Numbered from the stretch's first letter, positions 23,345 to 35,858 are shown. The stretch is 64,000 nucleotides of DNA from SZUA-318 sp964412015 (GCA_964412015.1 CAYPMO010000005.1:89831-153830), one strand, 5' to 3'. The notes: a model not told the origin generated them from the letters alone. A program made the numbers and translations.

Positions 23345-25837
23345 TCAAAGGAGCGCTACGGGATCCCGGTCGAGCGCGAGGCGCACGTCCCCGGACGGGA
23401 GCTTGAACTCTTCCGCGAGCCAGCGGGCGGCCTCGCCGACCGGGCGTGCCTGACGGCTCCGCATGAGGAAATGCCAGCGCCACCGCCCGTGCAGCCTCTC
23501 GATCGGCGCGGGCGCCGGGCCCACGAGCTCGACCGGACTCCCTTGCCCTCCCGCAGCCCGCGTGAGGCGACGCCGCAGCCACGAGGCCGCGCTCTCGGCG
23601 CCTTCCGCGGCCGCCGTCCGCACCGGGCTGCTCACGACGACGTTGATCAACCGTACGTGGGGAGGATAGCCGGGGCGCGCCCTCTCGGCGAGCTCCCGGA
23701 CCGCGAAGCTCTCGAAGTCGTGGGCCACCGCCGCGCGGATCGCGTAGTGGTCGGGAAGGGAGGTCTGGATCAGGACCTCGCCGGGGAGCGAGCCTCGCCC
23801 CGCCCTTCCCGCCACCTGGCTCAGCAGCTGGAACGAGCGCTCGCACGCGCGGAAGTCCGGCAGGTGGATCCCGACGTCGGCGTTCACCACGCCGACCAGC
23901 GTGACACGCGGGAAATCGAGCCCCTTGGCGATCATCTGGGTCCCGAGCAGGATATCCACCTCGCCGCGCTCGACCCGGGACAGGATCTCGTGGTGCGACC
24001 ACTTCCCCGAGGTCGTGTCCACGTCCATGCGGGCCAGCCGCGCGCCCGGGAACGTCTCGGCCGTGACCTTCTCGACCTGTTCCGTGCCGAGGCCGCGGAA
24101 CGACAGATCCCGCGACCCGCAGCGGCTGCAGCGTGACGGCGCGGGCTCCTCGTGGCGGCAGTGGTGGCACACGAGCCGTTGCGTGACCTTGTGGTACGTC
24201 AGTGAGACCGAGCAGTTCGGGCACTGCTCCACATTCCCGCACTCGCGGCACTGCACGAACGAGGAGTACCCGCGCCGGTTGAGGAGCAGGATGACCTGCT
24301 CGCCACGAGCGAGGCGAAGGTCCACCGCGCTCACGAGGTCGGGCGAGAGGACTCCCGCGCCGCGCACCGATCCCGGCCCGCGTGCCTCCGCACGCTGCTT
24401 GCGCGCCACGCGCAGGTCCAGCACGCGCACCTCGGGGAGGCGTGCTCCACCCACCCGCTCGGGCAACACGAGGTGGTGGTACTTGCCGGTGCGCGCGTTG
24501 TGCCAGCTCTCGAGCGAGGGCGTCGCGCTCCCCAGCACGCAGACGGCGCCGTGTGCGCGCGCGCGCACCACCGCGAGATCGCGGGCCTGGTAGCGCGGGG
24601 CGTCCCCGTGCTTGTACGTGCCCTCGTGCTCCTCGTCCACGACGACGGCGCCGATGTGCTCGAGCGGAGCGAAAAGGGCGGAACGCGCCCCCACGGCGAT
24701 GCGGCGGTGCCCCGCGCGGAGCTGGCGCCATGCGTCGTAACGCTCCCCCTCGGAGAGCCCCGAGTGCAGCACGGCGACCTGGTCGCCGAAGTGGGAGCGG
24801 AAGCGCGACACGGTCTGCGGGGTCAGGGAGATCTCGGGAACCAGAACGATCGCCGTGCGCCTGCGCGCGAGCACCTCCCGGAGGACCTCGACGTACACGA
24901 GCGTCTTGCCCGAGCCGGTGACGCCCTGGAGAAGGAACGGGCGCGTGTCGCGCGTTTCGACCGCGGTCCGGATCGCCTCGACCGCCTCGCGCTGCGCGGC
25001 GGTCGGTATCAGCGAGGGCGGGGCTCCGACCGGAATGTCCGCGAACGGGTCGCGGAGGACCTCCTCGTCCACGAGTTCGACCAAACCCTTCCGCACGAGT
25101 TGGGTCACCACGCCCCGGCTGAATCCGACCTCGTCCACCAGGTGTCCCAGCTCTGCCGCGCCCCCCGACGCCTCGAGCACCTCGTACGCCTCCTTCTGAC
25201 GCCCGGCGCGACCGAACAGGGCCTCGCGCTCGACGAGCGTGCCGAGCTCCCGGGTCAGGCGGACCACGCGACGGGTCCGCACCGACGGAGCCGCGGGCGG
25301 CAAGGTCTCGTGAGCCAGGATGCCGCGTGCCTCGAGCGAGCGGATCTCCGGCCAGATCGAGCCCATCCCGAGCGACTTGGCCAACGTCCTCACACGCTGC
25401 GGGCCCGCCCGGTTCGCGAGCGCGTCGACCAGGCGCGCCTCCCGCGGGCGCAGCGGCTCCGCCCGCCCGCCCGGAACGAGCGTCACGTAATCCTGCGAGA
25501 CGTCGGAGAGCACGGCCGGGAGCACCGAGTGGAGAACGATCCCGAGGGGTGTGACGTAGTACTCCGCCATCCAACGGCAGAGTCCGAGCAGGTCGGCGCT
25601 CGCCGTCGGCACGTCGTCCAGCACGGCCAGGACCGAGCGGAGCCCCTGGATGGGTCCAGGCTCCCCCTCGCCGACCACCCACCCGATGCGCTCCTCGCGG
25701 CGGAAGGGAACCAGGACGCGCGCGCCCACGGCGGGACGCACACCCTCCACCCGGTACGTGAACGTCCGGTGGATCGGGAGTGGGAGGGCGACCTCGACGC
25801 GGACCTGACCGAGGGTCTGCTCCCGGCGCCCGCTCAA
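23345..25837 (-). CDS. priA: Primosomal replication-restart helicase PriA
   Basis: An 830-residue PriA. It has an N-terminal 3'-DNA-binding region (RVEVALPLPIHRTFTYRV), a winged helix, and a helicase domain with Walker A GVTGSGKT (305-312), DEEH (401-404), GSATPSLESW and LLNRRGYSSF. The eight-cysteine zinc region runs from CRECGNVEQCPNC through LVCHHCRHEE to CSRCGS. Helicase domain 2 has GTQMIAKGLDFPRVTLVGVV and QVAGRAGRG. It reloads the replisome at collapsed forks. The TTG start overlaps the stop of the upstream M24 peptidase gene (TTGA); no better start preserves the N-terminal domain. Confidence 0.95.
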   Translation of the reverse strand: MSGRREQTLGQVRVEVALPLPIHRTFTYRVEGVRPAVGARVLVPFRREERIGWVVGEGEPGPIQGLRSVLAVLDDVPTASADLLGLCRWMAEYYVTPLGIVLHSVLPAVLSDVSQDYVTLVPGGRAEPLRPREARLVDALANRAGPQRVRTLAKSLGMGSIWPEIRSLEARGILAHETLPPAAPSVRTRRVVRLTRELGTLVEREALFGRAGRQKEAYEVLEASGGAAELGHLVDEVGFSRGVVTQLVRKGLVELVDEEVLRDPFADIPVGAPPSLIPTAAQREAVEAIRTAVETRDTRPFLLQGVTGSGKTLVYVEVLREVLARRRTAIVLVPEISLTPQTVSRFRSHFGDQVAVLHSGLSEGERYDAWRQLRAGHRRIAVGARSALFAPLEHIGAVVVDEEHEGTYKHGDAPRYQARDLAVVRARAHGAVCVLGSATPSLESWHNARTGKYHHLVLPERVGGARLPEVRVLDLRVARKQRAEARGPGSVRGAGVLSPDLVSAVDLRLARGEQVILLLNRRGYSSFVQCRECGNVEQCPNCSVSLTYHKVTQRLVCHHCRHEEPAPSRCSRCGSRDLSFRGLGTEQVEKVTAETFPGARLARMDVDTTSGKWSHHEILSRVERGEVDILLGTQMIAKGLDFPRVTLVGVVNADVGIHLPDFRACERSFQLLSQVAGRAGRGSLPGEVLIQTSLPDHYAIRAAVAHDFESFAVRELAERARPGYPPHVRLINVVVSSPVRTAAAEGAESAASWLRRRLTRAAGGQGSPVELVGPAPAPIERLHGRWRWHFLMRSRQARPVGEAARWLAEEFKLPSGDVRLALDRDPVALL

Positions 25838-27027
25838 TCCTCGAGGAGGAAGAGGAGGTCCCGTTGGATCTCCCCGGGCGTCACGACCGGCCCTTCGGCG
25901 CTCCAGTACACATTGACCTCGCTCCGCACACCGATGTCTCCCAGCACGTAGATCCCGGGCTCGACCGAGAAGCCCACCCCTGGAATGAGGAGCCGGTCGT
26001 CGCGCGTCTCGAGGTTGTCGAGGTTGGGGCCGCTCCCGTGCAGAACGGTATCGATCGAGTGGCCCGTGCGGTGCACGAACTCGTCGCCCCAGCCTCGCTC
26101 GGTGATGAGCCCGCGCGCGACGTCGTCCACCTCGTAGCCACGGATCTCCCTTCGCTGCTCGAACGACTCGTTGAGGAACGCGAGCGCGGCGTCGCGGGCG
26201 TCGCGCACCGCTTCCCAGATCTCCCGGGTGCGCGCGTCCACCTCCGAGCCCATCACACCCATCCAGGTCTGGTCCGCCGGAACGGAGTCCGGTTTGCCGC
26301 CCCACAGGTCAATGAGCAGGAGGTCCCCGCGGTGGATCGTCTCGCCCGCGCCCTCCGGCGCGTAGTGCGGGTCCGATGCCGTGCGGCCCACCGCAACGAT
26401 GCACCCCATGTTGGCCGTAAGACCTTCGGCCGTAAGCGCCCTGCGGATCCCGTCCGAGAGCGCGCCCTCGGTCGTCGGCGATCCGGACCGGATCGCGTCG
26501 GCGGCCTTCTCGAACGTGCTCCTGGCGACGCGCGGCAGGACCTCGGACGCGTCGAGGTGGTCCGCGAGTTGCCCGTCGCTCCACACGGAGTAGAAGCGCG
26601 AGACGAGATTCCCGGACGACGCGGCCTCGATCCCGGAGCGCAGCAGGACTTCCACGAGCCCCGCAGGGACGTAGTCCAACGTGGGTACGGCCGCGCCGGG
26701 AGAGATCTCCATCGCCAGGCGACCTTGCCCGCTCAGGAGCTCGCCGAGCGCCTCCTCCATCTCGCGCCAGCCCGAGTAGGTTCGCCGCGCCCACGGCCAA
26801 TGGCGCCACGACGAGCCTTCGATCGCGTGGATGAGCGCCTGGGGCTCGCCCGTCGTGGGAATGAGGAAGAAGCCCCGGCGCGTCGTCTCGCCGACGCCGA
26901 GGATGGCCTTGGCGATGGGGTTGGCGCCCCGGAACTCGTAGAGGAGCCAGCCGTCCAGGCCCTGGTCGCGCAGGGCGGCCTGGACCTCACGGATGCCGTC
27001 TTGGGTGCAGAGGATCGACTCGCTCAC
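25834..27027 (-). CDS. M24 family metallopeptidase (prolidase-like)
   Basis: A 397-residue protein with an N-terminal creatinase-like domain (QAALRDQGLDGWLLYEF) and a C-terminal pita-bread catalytic domain. The expected metal ligands are visible: LLLIDLWGG and ADQTWMG supply the two aspartates, HRTGHSIDTVLHGSG the histidine, SVEPGIYV and RSEVNVYW the glutamates. It likely cleaves Xaa-Pro dipeptides or N-terminal Xaa-Pro bonds, and is distinct from the aminopeptidase P-like gene at 1688. GTG at 27027 follows a GAGGT site. It is the first gene of a coupled pair with priA. Confidence 0.85.
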   Translation of the reverse strand: MSESILCTQDGIREVQAALRDQGLDGWLLYEFRGANPIAKAILGVGETTRRGFFLIPTTGEPQALIHAIEGSSWRHWPWARRTYSGWREMEEALGELLSGQGRLAMEISPGAAVPTLDYVPAGLVEVLLRSGIEAASSGNLVSRFYSVWSDGQLADHLDASEVLPRVARSTFEKAADAIRSGSPTTEGALSDGIRRALTAEGLTANMGCIVAVGRTASDPHYAPEGAGETIHRGDLLLIDLWGGKPDSVPADQTWMGVMGSEVDARTREIWEAVRDARDAALAFLNESFEQRREIRGYEVDDVARGLITERGWGDEFVHRTGHSIDTVLHGSGPNLDNLETRDDRLLIPGVGFSVEPGIYVLGDIGVRSEVNVYWSAEGPVVTPGEIQRDLLFLLED

Positions 27028-27096
27028 GGATCCTACCTCTCTCGTCGTCGTTGGAACGGGCCGACGGGTCACGGCCCGGTTCGTTCGGGATGGCGC

Positions 27097-28110
27097 TCAA
27101 TCGTCGTCGTTTCCGCGGAAAAGCGGGAGGCCCGAGGTCCCCTCGTCCGGTCCGGCCTGCTTCCCCTCACCGGCGACCGCCGGGGCTTCGGGAGGCGCCG
27201 ACTTCGGCGCCGCGGCCGGGACCGGCTCGGTGACTTCTCCCTCCTCCGCCTCGATCTCCTCCAACTCCGCGGCCGCGGTCGCCTTGCGGCCGGTGAGCAG
27301 GACGAGGCCCAGGATCCGCTCGTGGGAGAGGAGGCGATGCACCTCCCACTCCCGCTCCATGATCCAGCGAATCCCGCGCCACCCCCATCGGCTCCAGGCG
27401 CGCCGCAGGATCACGAGCTTCTCCCAGGTGGTGAAGACCTCGCTGAAGTCCGGGAACGGCTTGTCCACGCGGGGGCGGAACGAGGTCTCCGAATCGGACC
27501 AGTCCTCGATGTGGACGTCCACGACGCCGACGTCCCGGAGGATCCGCTTCCATTCGACGAGCATGAGGGGGCGGGCACCGAGGCGGTGCGTCAGTGCCGC
27601 CTGGCGAGCCGGTTCCACGGGCGCTTTCCAGACGAGCCGAACCAGCACGGCGTGCCCACCGGGTTTGGTGACCCGGACCATCTCTCGCACGGCGTCGATG
27701 GGCTCGCAATGGGCGGCGAACCCCAGCTCTCCCACCACCACGTCGAAGATCTCGTCGCGATAGGGGAGCGACTCCGGGCTCGCCTTCTGGAACTGGATCC
27801 TGGCCGCGAGCCCCTCGGCGCGGGCGCGGGCTTCCGCCGCCTCCACCACACGACCGTCGGCGTCTACGCCCGACCCGTGGGCACCATCCTCGCGCACGAA
27901 ATACTCGAGCGTGGCGCCGGTACCCGACCCTACGGTGAGGACCTCGGAGCCTTCCGTCAGGCCGGTGAGCAGCGCGATCTGGCGGTAGAGGTCCACGCCT
28001 CCCGGAGGGAACAGAGGGCGTGGGCTCAGCCGGACCATGTCCAGCATGGAGGGGGATGCCAGGGCCGCTGCGGCGGCCCGGGCTCCGGAGCTTCGGAACG
28101 GCATGCCCAT
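27097..28110 (-). CDS. SAM-dependent class I methyltransferase
   Basis: A 337-residue protein. Residues about 45-190 form the methyltransferase Rossmann fold: motif I VLTVGSGTGATLEYFV, the acidic ribose-binding strand GSGVDADG, FDVVVGELGF, and the post-motif strand RVTKPGGHAVLVRL. The following 80 residues are a basic, tryptophan-rich segment (TTWEKLVILRRAWSRWGWRG). The last 60 are a low-complexity acidic and alanine/proline tail. The methylated substrate is unknown; the UbiE-like layout could suggest a small lipid or quinone. The ATG at 28110 has no strong ribosome binding site; 28104 is an alternative. Confidence 0.78.
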   Translation of the reverse strand: MGMPFRSSGARAAAAALASPSMLDMVRLSPRPLFPPGGVDLYRQIALLTGLTEGSEVLTVGSGTGATLEYFVREDGAHGSGVDADGRVVEAAEARARAEGLAARIQFQKASPESLPYRDEIFDVVVGELGFAAHCEPIDAVREMVRVTKPGGHAVLVRLVWKAPVEPARQAALTHRLGARPLMLVEWKRILRDVGVVDVHIEDWSDSETSFRPRVDKPFPDFSEVFTTWEKLVILRRAWSRWGWRGIRWIMEREWEVHRLLSHERILGLVLLTGRKATAAAELEEIEAEEGEVTEPVPAAAPKSAPPEAPAVAGEGKQAGPDEGTSGLPLFRGNDDD

Positions 28111-28208
28111 AAGGTAGGGGCCCCGGGCGCTCCGGCAACGCGAGAGAGAAGTGTGGGGCCACCCGGAGTGTCGCGCCGGCAACAACGACGGGCAGTCTTC
28201 CCGATTCC

Positions 28209-28760
28209 TCAGAAGATCGGTTCTTCCTCCTCGTCGAGCTCCTTGAGTGCCGCCTTCAATCGCGCCTCATCCGCCGGCGCCACCTCGGACACGACCCGCG
28301 TCTCCGCTCCGGCATCCCCGGCCCGGCGCCGGCGGTGGGCAATGATGACGCCTACGGCAAGGAACCCCCCGGCCAACACCGCGGGAGGGAGCACCCAGGC
28401 CCACAGACCCATCCCGACGCGCTTGGGCACCGCACGCCATTCCTCGCCGTACTGGGCGATCATCAGCTCCACGATCGAGTCCGCCGACAGTCCGGCTTCG
28501 GCCATCCTCTGGATGGAATCCCGGAGCATCGCGCCGCCAGGCGACGTGCAGACCTCGAGCATCATCCCCGGGCAATACGGCGACTTGAGGCGGTCGATGG
28601 CTGCCCTGGCCTCGGGGTGCACGGTCATCGTCTCGCCCGTCGGAGGTGGCGCCTGGGCAGACGTGGAAGCGGCGGCGAGGCAGAATGCCATCAGGGCGGC
28701 AAGGAACGTGGAGCGCGGGGGGCGGGCGGTCATCATGGGAATTCGGGCGGTGCGGATCAT
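28209..28760 (-). CDS. CcmH-like cytochrome c maturation protein, variant redox motif
   Basis: A 183-residue secreted/membrane protein: signal peptide ending around AAASTSAQA, a CcmH-type three-helix domain (LRDSIQRMAEAGLSADSIVE, LMIAQYGEEWRAVP), a C-terminal transmembrane helix (about residues 118-142) and an acidic cytoplasmic tail (LKELDEEEEPIF). CcmH/NrfF proteins normally carry LRCxxC to reduce apocytochrome c. Here the aligned segment is LKSPYCPG followed by EVC, so the first cysteine is a serine and a second cysteine lies eight residues after the retained one. ATG at 28760 has a GGAGAAGG site. No other cytochrome c maturation genes are adjacent. Confidence 0.7.
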   Translation of the reverse strand: MIRTARIPMMTARPPRSTFLAALMAFCLAAASTSAQAPPPTGETMTVHPEARAAIDRLKSPYCPGMMLEVCTSPGGAMLRDSIQRMAEAGLSADSIVELMIAQYGEEWRAVPKRVGMGLWAWVLPPAVLAGGFLAVGVIIAHRRRRAGDAGAETRVVSEVAPADEARLKAALKELDEEEEPIF

Positions 28761-28878
28761 CGGGGCCTTCTCCGCGGGCCTCGCGGAGCTTCCGGAGGAT
28801 AACGACTTCGCCGGCCGCTACCCAGATCCCCATGCCTTGCGCGCGAAACGACGCCCCAGAGGAAGGAACCCCCGGTAC

Positions 28879-29289
28879 TCAGGCGTCGGGCTTCATCCTG
28901 CGAGCGAGGAGCCCGTCCACGCTGAAGCCCCCACCCCCATGGAACGCCATCCAGAGAAACGCGAAGCAGTAGAGGACCGAGAGCTCTCCTCCGTTCATGA
29001 TGGGCACCCATCCCCGAGGCAAGTGCGCCTGGAAGTAGGCCCAGGCCATCTCGCCCGCGAGCACGAACGCGACCGGGCGGGTGGCGAGCCCCGCGACGAC
29101 GAGCAGCCCGCCGAAGAACTCGAGGAAGCCGGCGAGCCCCATCTGCGAGAACAGCTGCACGGCCTCGTCCCGGCCGAACGCCGCGAAGAGCTTCTGGGCA
29201 CCGTGCTGCATGAACATGAGACCGAACACGATGCGGAACGCGTTGAGGCTGACCGCGCGCAGGCGGCCCGGGAGGGCTTCGCCGGACAT
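28879..29289 (-). CDS. DoxX family membrane protein
   Basis: A 136-residue, four-helix membrane protein with the DoxX signature (RIVFGLMFMQHGAQKLFAAF, GFLEFFGGLLVVAGLATRPV, AFVLAGEMAWAYFQAHLPRG). Members are associated with quinol oxidation, thiol metabolism or oxidative stress, but many are uncharacterised. The ATG at 29289 follows GGAGGA at a good distance. It is monocistronic-looking, with 118 bases to the CcmH-like gene downstream and 149 bases to the lipoprotein gene upstream on the same strand. Confidence 0.85.
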   Translation of the reverse strand: MSGEALPGRLRAVSLNAFRIVFGLMFMQHGAQKLFAAFGRDEAVQLFSQMGLAGFLEFFGGLLVVAGLATRPVAFVLAGEMAWAYFQAHLPRGWVPIMNGGELSVLYCFAFLWMAFHGGGGFSVDGLLARRMKPDA

Positions 29290-29438
29290 GAGGTTCCTCC
29301 GAACTGCGACAACTGACTGGTTACTGATTTCTGACATTGTCGACCCCGGTAGCCGCATCCGGTTCCTGCCTTCCCGGATTTCCACCTGTGTACCTATCCG
29401 CTACCTGCAGGACACCCCCGCTGGCGACAGGCGCCGCA

Positions 29439-30665
29439 TCACTTCGATGGCGCGGGCGGACCGATCCGGAAGCGGGCGACGTACGGGACTTCGAGCTCGT
29501 CCGTCAGGGCAGCCCAGAGGTACCGGCCACGGACGACGGGCCGAAGGGTGACCCGGAGACCGCCGGAGACCGAGCCGAGATAGGCCCCCGCTCGGTCGAA
29601 CCGGTCATAGAGGGTGCCACCCTCGGGCTCAGGAGTCTCGACCCAGAGTTCACCATCCTCCGTCAAGAACATCGATACCACACTCGGGCGCACGGTCGGC
29701 ACTCTGCTGTAATCCTGATCGGCACTGCCGAGGCGTTCGAGCTGTCCGCGCACGACGCTGATCGCCGAGTCACGCTCCGCCGACGGTATGGTCAGCGGGG
29801 CCCGGTCGACCTCCAGCACCAGAAGGGTGTCGCCCCCTGGCTGCCAGTACTTGACCCGGTAGCTGGCGTCGCCCGTCTCCGTGGACCAGATTCCACCTGC
29901 CGGATCCAACACGCGTGCACCGCCGGGGAAGAAGGGTATCCGGTAGAATCCCATCCCTCTGCCGCCGGGCGCCTCCCAGTAGAACGCCCCCGGCTGATTC
30001 CTCAGATCCCGGACCCCGGTGTCCGGCAGGGGAAGGGAGTCTACCTGAGTCATGGAGGCATCGTAGACCCGGAGCACGTTGTGACGCGGGGACCCCAGCG
30101 TGATCGACGGCACCACGATCCGACCGTCCTCGCGCAGGATCCCGTTCCAGAGGGAACCCCGCGATAGGAGTTGGAGGGGGAAGGTCTCCACGAACCCTCG
30201 CTCCGGATCGATCACGCTCATGCGGGCGTTGCCGTAGTCCGGCACCCACAGGCGGCCGCTCGCGTCCTGCATCAGGCCGAAGGGCTCGCCGAATTCCGCA
30301 GGGCCCTGGCCTTCTCCGCCGAAGACCTCCATCAACTGGCCGGACGTGTCGAAGATGCGGAGCTCCTTCGCCGTCGCGTCCAGAACCGCGATCCGACCAT
30401 CGCGCAAGACCTGGAGCCCTTTGATCGAGCCGAAGCCGCCGGATGCTGCGGACTCTCCGGAACCGATTCGAAGCTCTTCCTGCAGCGTTGACGGCGGAGT
30501 CGGAGTCGCCGGGGGTGTGTGCGACAGCCGAACCGCACCCGTGCCGAGCGTGTCGGTCACGGTCGCCCAGCCCCCTTCGCGGTCCGGGCCGTCACTCCGC
30601 GCGCAGCCTACGGTGAGAAGTGATAGGGCCAAGAAAGCGTTCAGGGGGTATCGCAGAAATCTCAT
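29439..30665 (-). CDS. Lipoprotein with six-bladed beta-propeller (NHL-like) domain
   Basis: The 408-residue protein has a lipoprotein signal (LALSLLTVGC). Repeated propeller blades follow: GSIKGLQVLRDGRIAVLDA, LRIFDTSGQLMEVFGGEGQG, PFGLMQDASGRLWVPDYGNA and SVIDPERGFVETFPL. The family is typical of extracytoplasmic six-bladed propellers in Gemmatimonadota and Bacteroidota, with no enzymatic motif; a ligand-binding or scaffolding role is likely. A GGGAGGG site precedes the ATG. The base composition looks somewhat less GC-rich than its neighbours by eye. Confidence 0.75.
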   Translation of the reverse strand: MRFLRYPLNAFLALSLLTVGCARSDGPDREGGWATVTDTLGTGAVRLSHTPPATPTPPSTLQEELRIGSGESAASGGFGSIKGLQVLRDGRIAVLDATAKELRIFDTSGQLMEVFGGEGQGPAEFGEPFGLMQDASGRLWVPDYGNARMSVIDPERGFVETFPLQLLSRGSLWNGILREDGRIVVPSITLGSPRHNVLRVYDASMTQVDSLPLPDTGVRDLRNQPGAFYWEAPGGRGMGFYRIPFFPGGARVLDPAGGIWSTETGDASYRVKYWQPGGDTLLVLEVDRAPLTIPSAERDSAISVVRGQLERLGSADQDYSRVPTVRPSVVSMFLTEDGELWVETPEPEGGTLYDRFDRAGAYLGSVSGGLRVTLRPVVRGRYLWAALTDELEVPYVARFRIGPPAPSK

Positions 30666-30883
30666 TCGCCCTCCCTTTGCACGGCGCACCATAACGATTC
30701 CGGGTTTTCTGCCGACCTCACACTACGTCCCCAGGTGCCGACCCGACAGAACGAGCTCCAGGCTCGTGGCGTTCCCGTCGACGTCGCCCCACCCGCGGAG
30801 ACGCATCGCGCATGGAACCTTGGTCGCTTCGGCGCTACAATGCCGTGAGGGGGCGCCGAGGCTCTGACGCGGAGGCCACGATC

Positions 30884-31270
30884 GTGGCTCACATACTCAT
30901 AGTCGATGACGAGGAATCGGAGCGCCTGCTCCAGCAGAGGATTCTGGAGCGACACGGTCATGAGGTGTGCACAGCGGCGGACGGCGTCGAGGCACTCTTG
31001 AACCTCCGGACGAAGAACATCGATCTCGTCATCACGGATCTTCATCTGCCCGACATCCATGGTCTCGAGCTCATCTCCGTCCTTCGAGATCAGTCCCCCA
31101 GGCCTACCGTGGTCGCGGTGTCGGGCACCGGACCGGACCAACTCGCAATCGCCAAGGCTGTGGGCGCGCAGTTCACGCTCAACAAGCCCGTCTACGCAGA
31201 GCAGCTCATCGCCATCGTGGAGCAGGCCCTCGCACGTCGTGCCCAGTCGGCACGAAGCGAGCCTGAATAG
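30884..31270 (+). CDS. Stand-alone response-regulator receiver protein
   Basis: A 128-residue single receiver domain. The acidic pocket is D8/D9 (ILIVDDEESE), the phospho-acceptor aspartate is D52 (VITDLHLPD), the switch Ser/Thr is S80 (VVAVSGTG) and the conserved lysine is K101 (LNKPV). There is no output domain, so it acts like CheY or Spo0F by protein contact. No histidine kinase is nearby. GTG at 30884 has GGAGG eight bases upstream; a longer in-frame start at 30812 looks less like the family. Confidence 0.87.
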   Translation: MAHILIVDDEESERLLQQRILERHGHEVCTAADGVEALLNLRTKNIDLVITDLHLPDIHGLELISVLRDQSPRPTVVAVSGTGPDQLAIAKAVGAQFTLNKPVYAEQLIAIVEQALARRAQSARSEPE

Positions 31271-31285
31271 CCCGGACCTTCGCGG

Positions 31286-32269
31286 CTACGTGTGCGCTTC
31301 CAGCCTTGCCAGCGCGCGCACCGTCTGCACGACCGCTTCGCCGAGTCGCATCGGGACGTATCCCCCCTCGAGGACGACGACCACGCGCCCGCCGCAGGCC
31401 GCGTCGGCGACCTGCATGACCTCGCGCGTCATGTCGTAAAAGTCCAACGGCTCGAGGTTCTGGCCGCCCAGCGGATCCCCTTTGAGGGTGTCGTAGCCGG
31501 ACGAGACCAGCACGAAGTCCGGCCGGGACATTTCCGCCGCGCGCGCGAGTGCCTCGCTGAAGTCGGCGCGGTAGGCCTCGCGCGGCGTCCCGGCCCGGAG
31601 CGGCACGTTCAGCGTCGTACCCCGTCCGGGCCCCTCACCGGTTTCCCCTACGTGGCCCGTGCCCGGGTAGTGCGGTGACTGGTGGAGGGACAGATAGAAG
31701 ACGGTCGGGTCGTCGTAGAACGTGTCCTGCGTCGCGTTTCCATGATGGACGTCCCAGTCCACGATCAGGATGCGCTGCGCGCGGTCCGTTGCCTGAAGGT
31801 GGCGCGCCGCGATCGCCACGTTGTTGAACAGGCAGAACCCCATCGCGCGGTTGGGCGTCGCGTGGTGACCCGGAGGGCGCGTCGCCACGAACGCCGACGA
31901 GAGCATCCCGTCGGCCACGGCCGTCGCGGCCGCGATCGTCCCTCCCGCGCTCCCGATCGCGGCCTCCCACGAGGCCGACGAGACCTTCGTGTCCACATCG
32001 AGCGAGAGGATCTTCTGCTGGACGTCGGCGGAGTCGCAGACCTCGCGCACGTACTTCACGTAGGTCGGCGTATGTACGCGGACCAGATCGTCGACCGCGG
32101 CCTCGGGGGATTCCCTCTGCTCGACGTGGCCTTGCAGCGTCGGGATGTCCCGGCCCATCGCGGAGGCAAGCTCGCGCAGACGGCCCTGGTGCTCCGGGTG
32201 ACCCCATCCGGTGTCGTGGAGTGGAGAAGCGGGATGAAGGTAGAACCCCGTAGGCGCGCGCGCGGCCAT
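31286..32269 (-). CDS. Histone deacetylase-like zinc amidohydrolase
   Basis: A 327-residue arginase/deacetylase-fold protein. Active-site segments are intact: RPPGHHATPNRAMGFCLFNN (tandem histidines), VDWDVHHGNATQDTFYDDP (zinc aspartate and histidine), and VSSGYDTLKGDPLGG (second zinc aspartate). Bacterial members remove acyl or acetyl groups from polyamines or small molecules, or act on acetylated proteins; the substrate is unknown here. It lies nine bases after carB, on the same strand, so the two are probably cotranscribed. Confidence 0.88.
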   Translation of the reverse strand: MAARAPTGFYLHPASPLHDTGWGHPEHQGRLRELASAMGRDIPTLQGHVEQRESPEAAVDDLVRVHTPTYVKYVREVCDSADVQQKILSLDVDTKVSSASWEAAIGSAGGTIAAATAVADGMLSSAFVATRPPGHHATPNRAMGFCLFNNVAIAARHLQATDRAQRILIVDWDVHHGNATQDTFYDDPTVFYLSLHQSPHYPGTGHVGETGEGPGRGTTLNVPLRAGTPREAYRADFSEALARAAEMSRPDFVLVSSGYDTLKGDPLGGQNLEPLDFYDMTREVMQVADAACGGRVVVVLEGGYVPMRLGEAVVQTVRALARLEAHT

Positions 32270-32278
32270 GGCTAGCCT

Positions 32279-35518
<3,240 letters not shown>

Positions 35519-35561
35519 GTCAGGCGGCGGTCACGGGTCGCGGGACGGGAAGAGGGACGCC

Positions 35562-35678
35562 CTAGCCGTCTGCACGCTTCCCCGATTCCTTCCGCACGGC
35601 CGTGGTGAGCGCCACCGCGAAGCCTCCCCAGACCCAGAGCATCACGACGATCATCGTGATCCAGGTGGCAGTGGTCAT
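35562..35678 (-). CDS. MetS-like small subunit of an NSS transporter (microprotein)
   Basis: The 38-residue protein has one hydrophobic helix with the WVWGGFAVAL core, matching the W-G-G pattern of small subunits that accompany methionine/alanine NSS transporters (MetS type). It has a short basic/acidic C-terminus (KESGKRADG). GGAGGGAG lies eight bases before the ATG at 35678, which supports real translation. The likely partner NSS transporter is at 41831-43300, about 6 kb away, while the small gene sits beside carB; that separation is unusual. It could also serve another transporter. Confidence 0.62.
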   Translation of the reverse strand: MTTATWITMIVVMLWVWGGFAVALTTAVRKESGKRADG

Positions 35679-35858
35679 CGGGGAGCTCCCTCCCCCGCCG
35701 GACGGGCGGCCTCGGGTGGTCGGTCTTGGACGATGGGCGGGCCTCCGCCGGCGTCCCGGCCGAAGAGCCGGACAAAGGTGGCGGAAGCCCGGTTGGGGAG
35801 CAAGCGCGCTCGGGTTACGGCCCGTAACGCGGGGCACCTCCCATTCTTCGGCGACCCG

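Noticed and set aside
30662..31141. Open frame of 159 residues antisense to the receiver gene
   Set aside because: It is a shadow of the receiver gene. Its translation has no domain, while the plus-strand protein matches the receiver fold.
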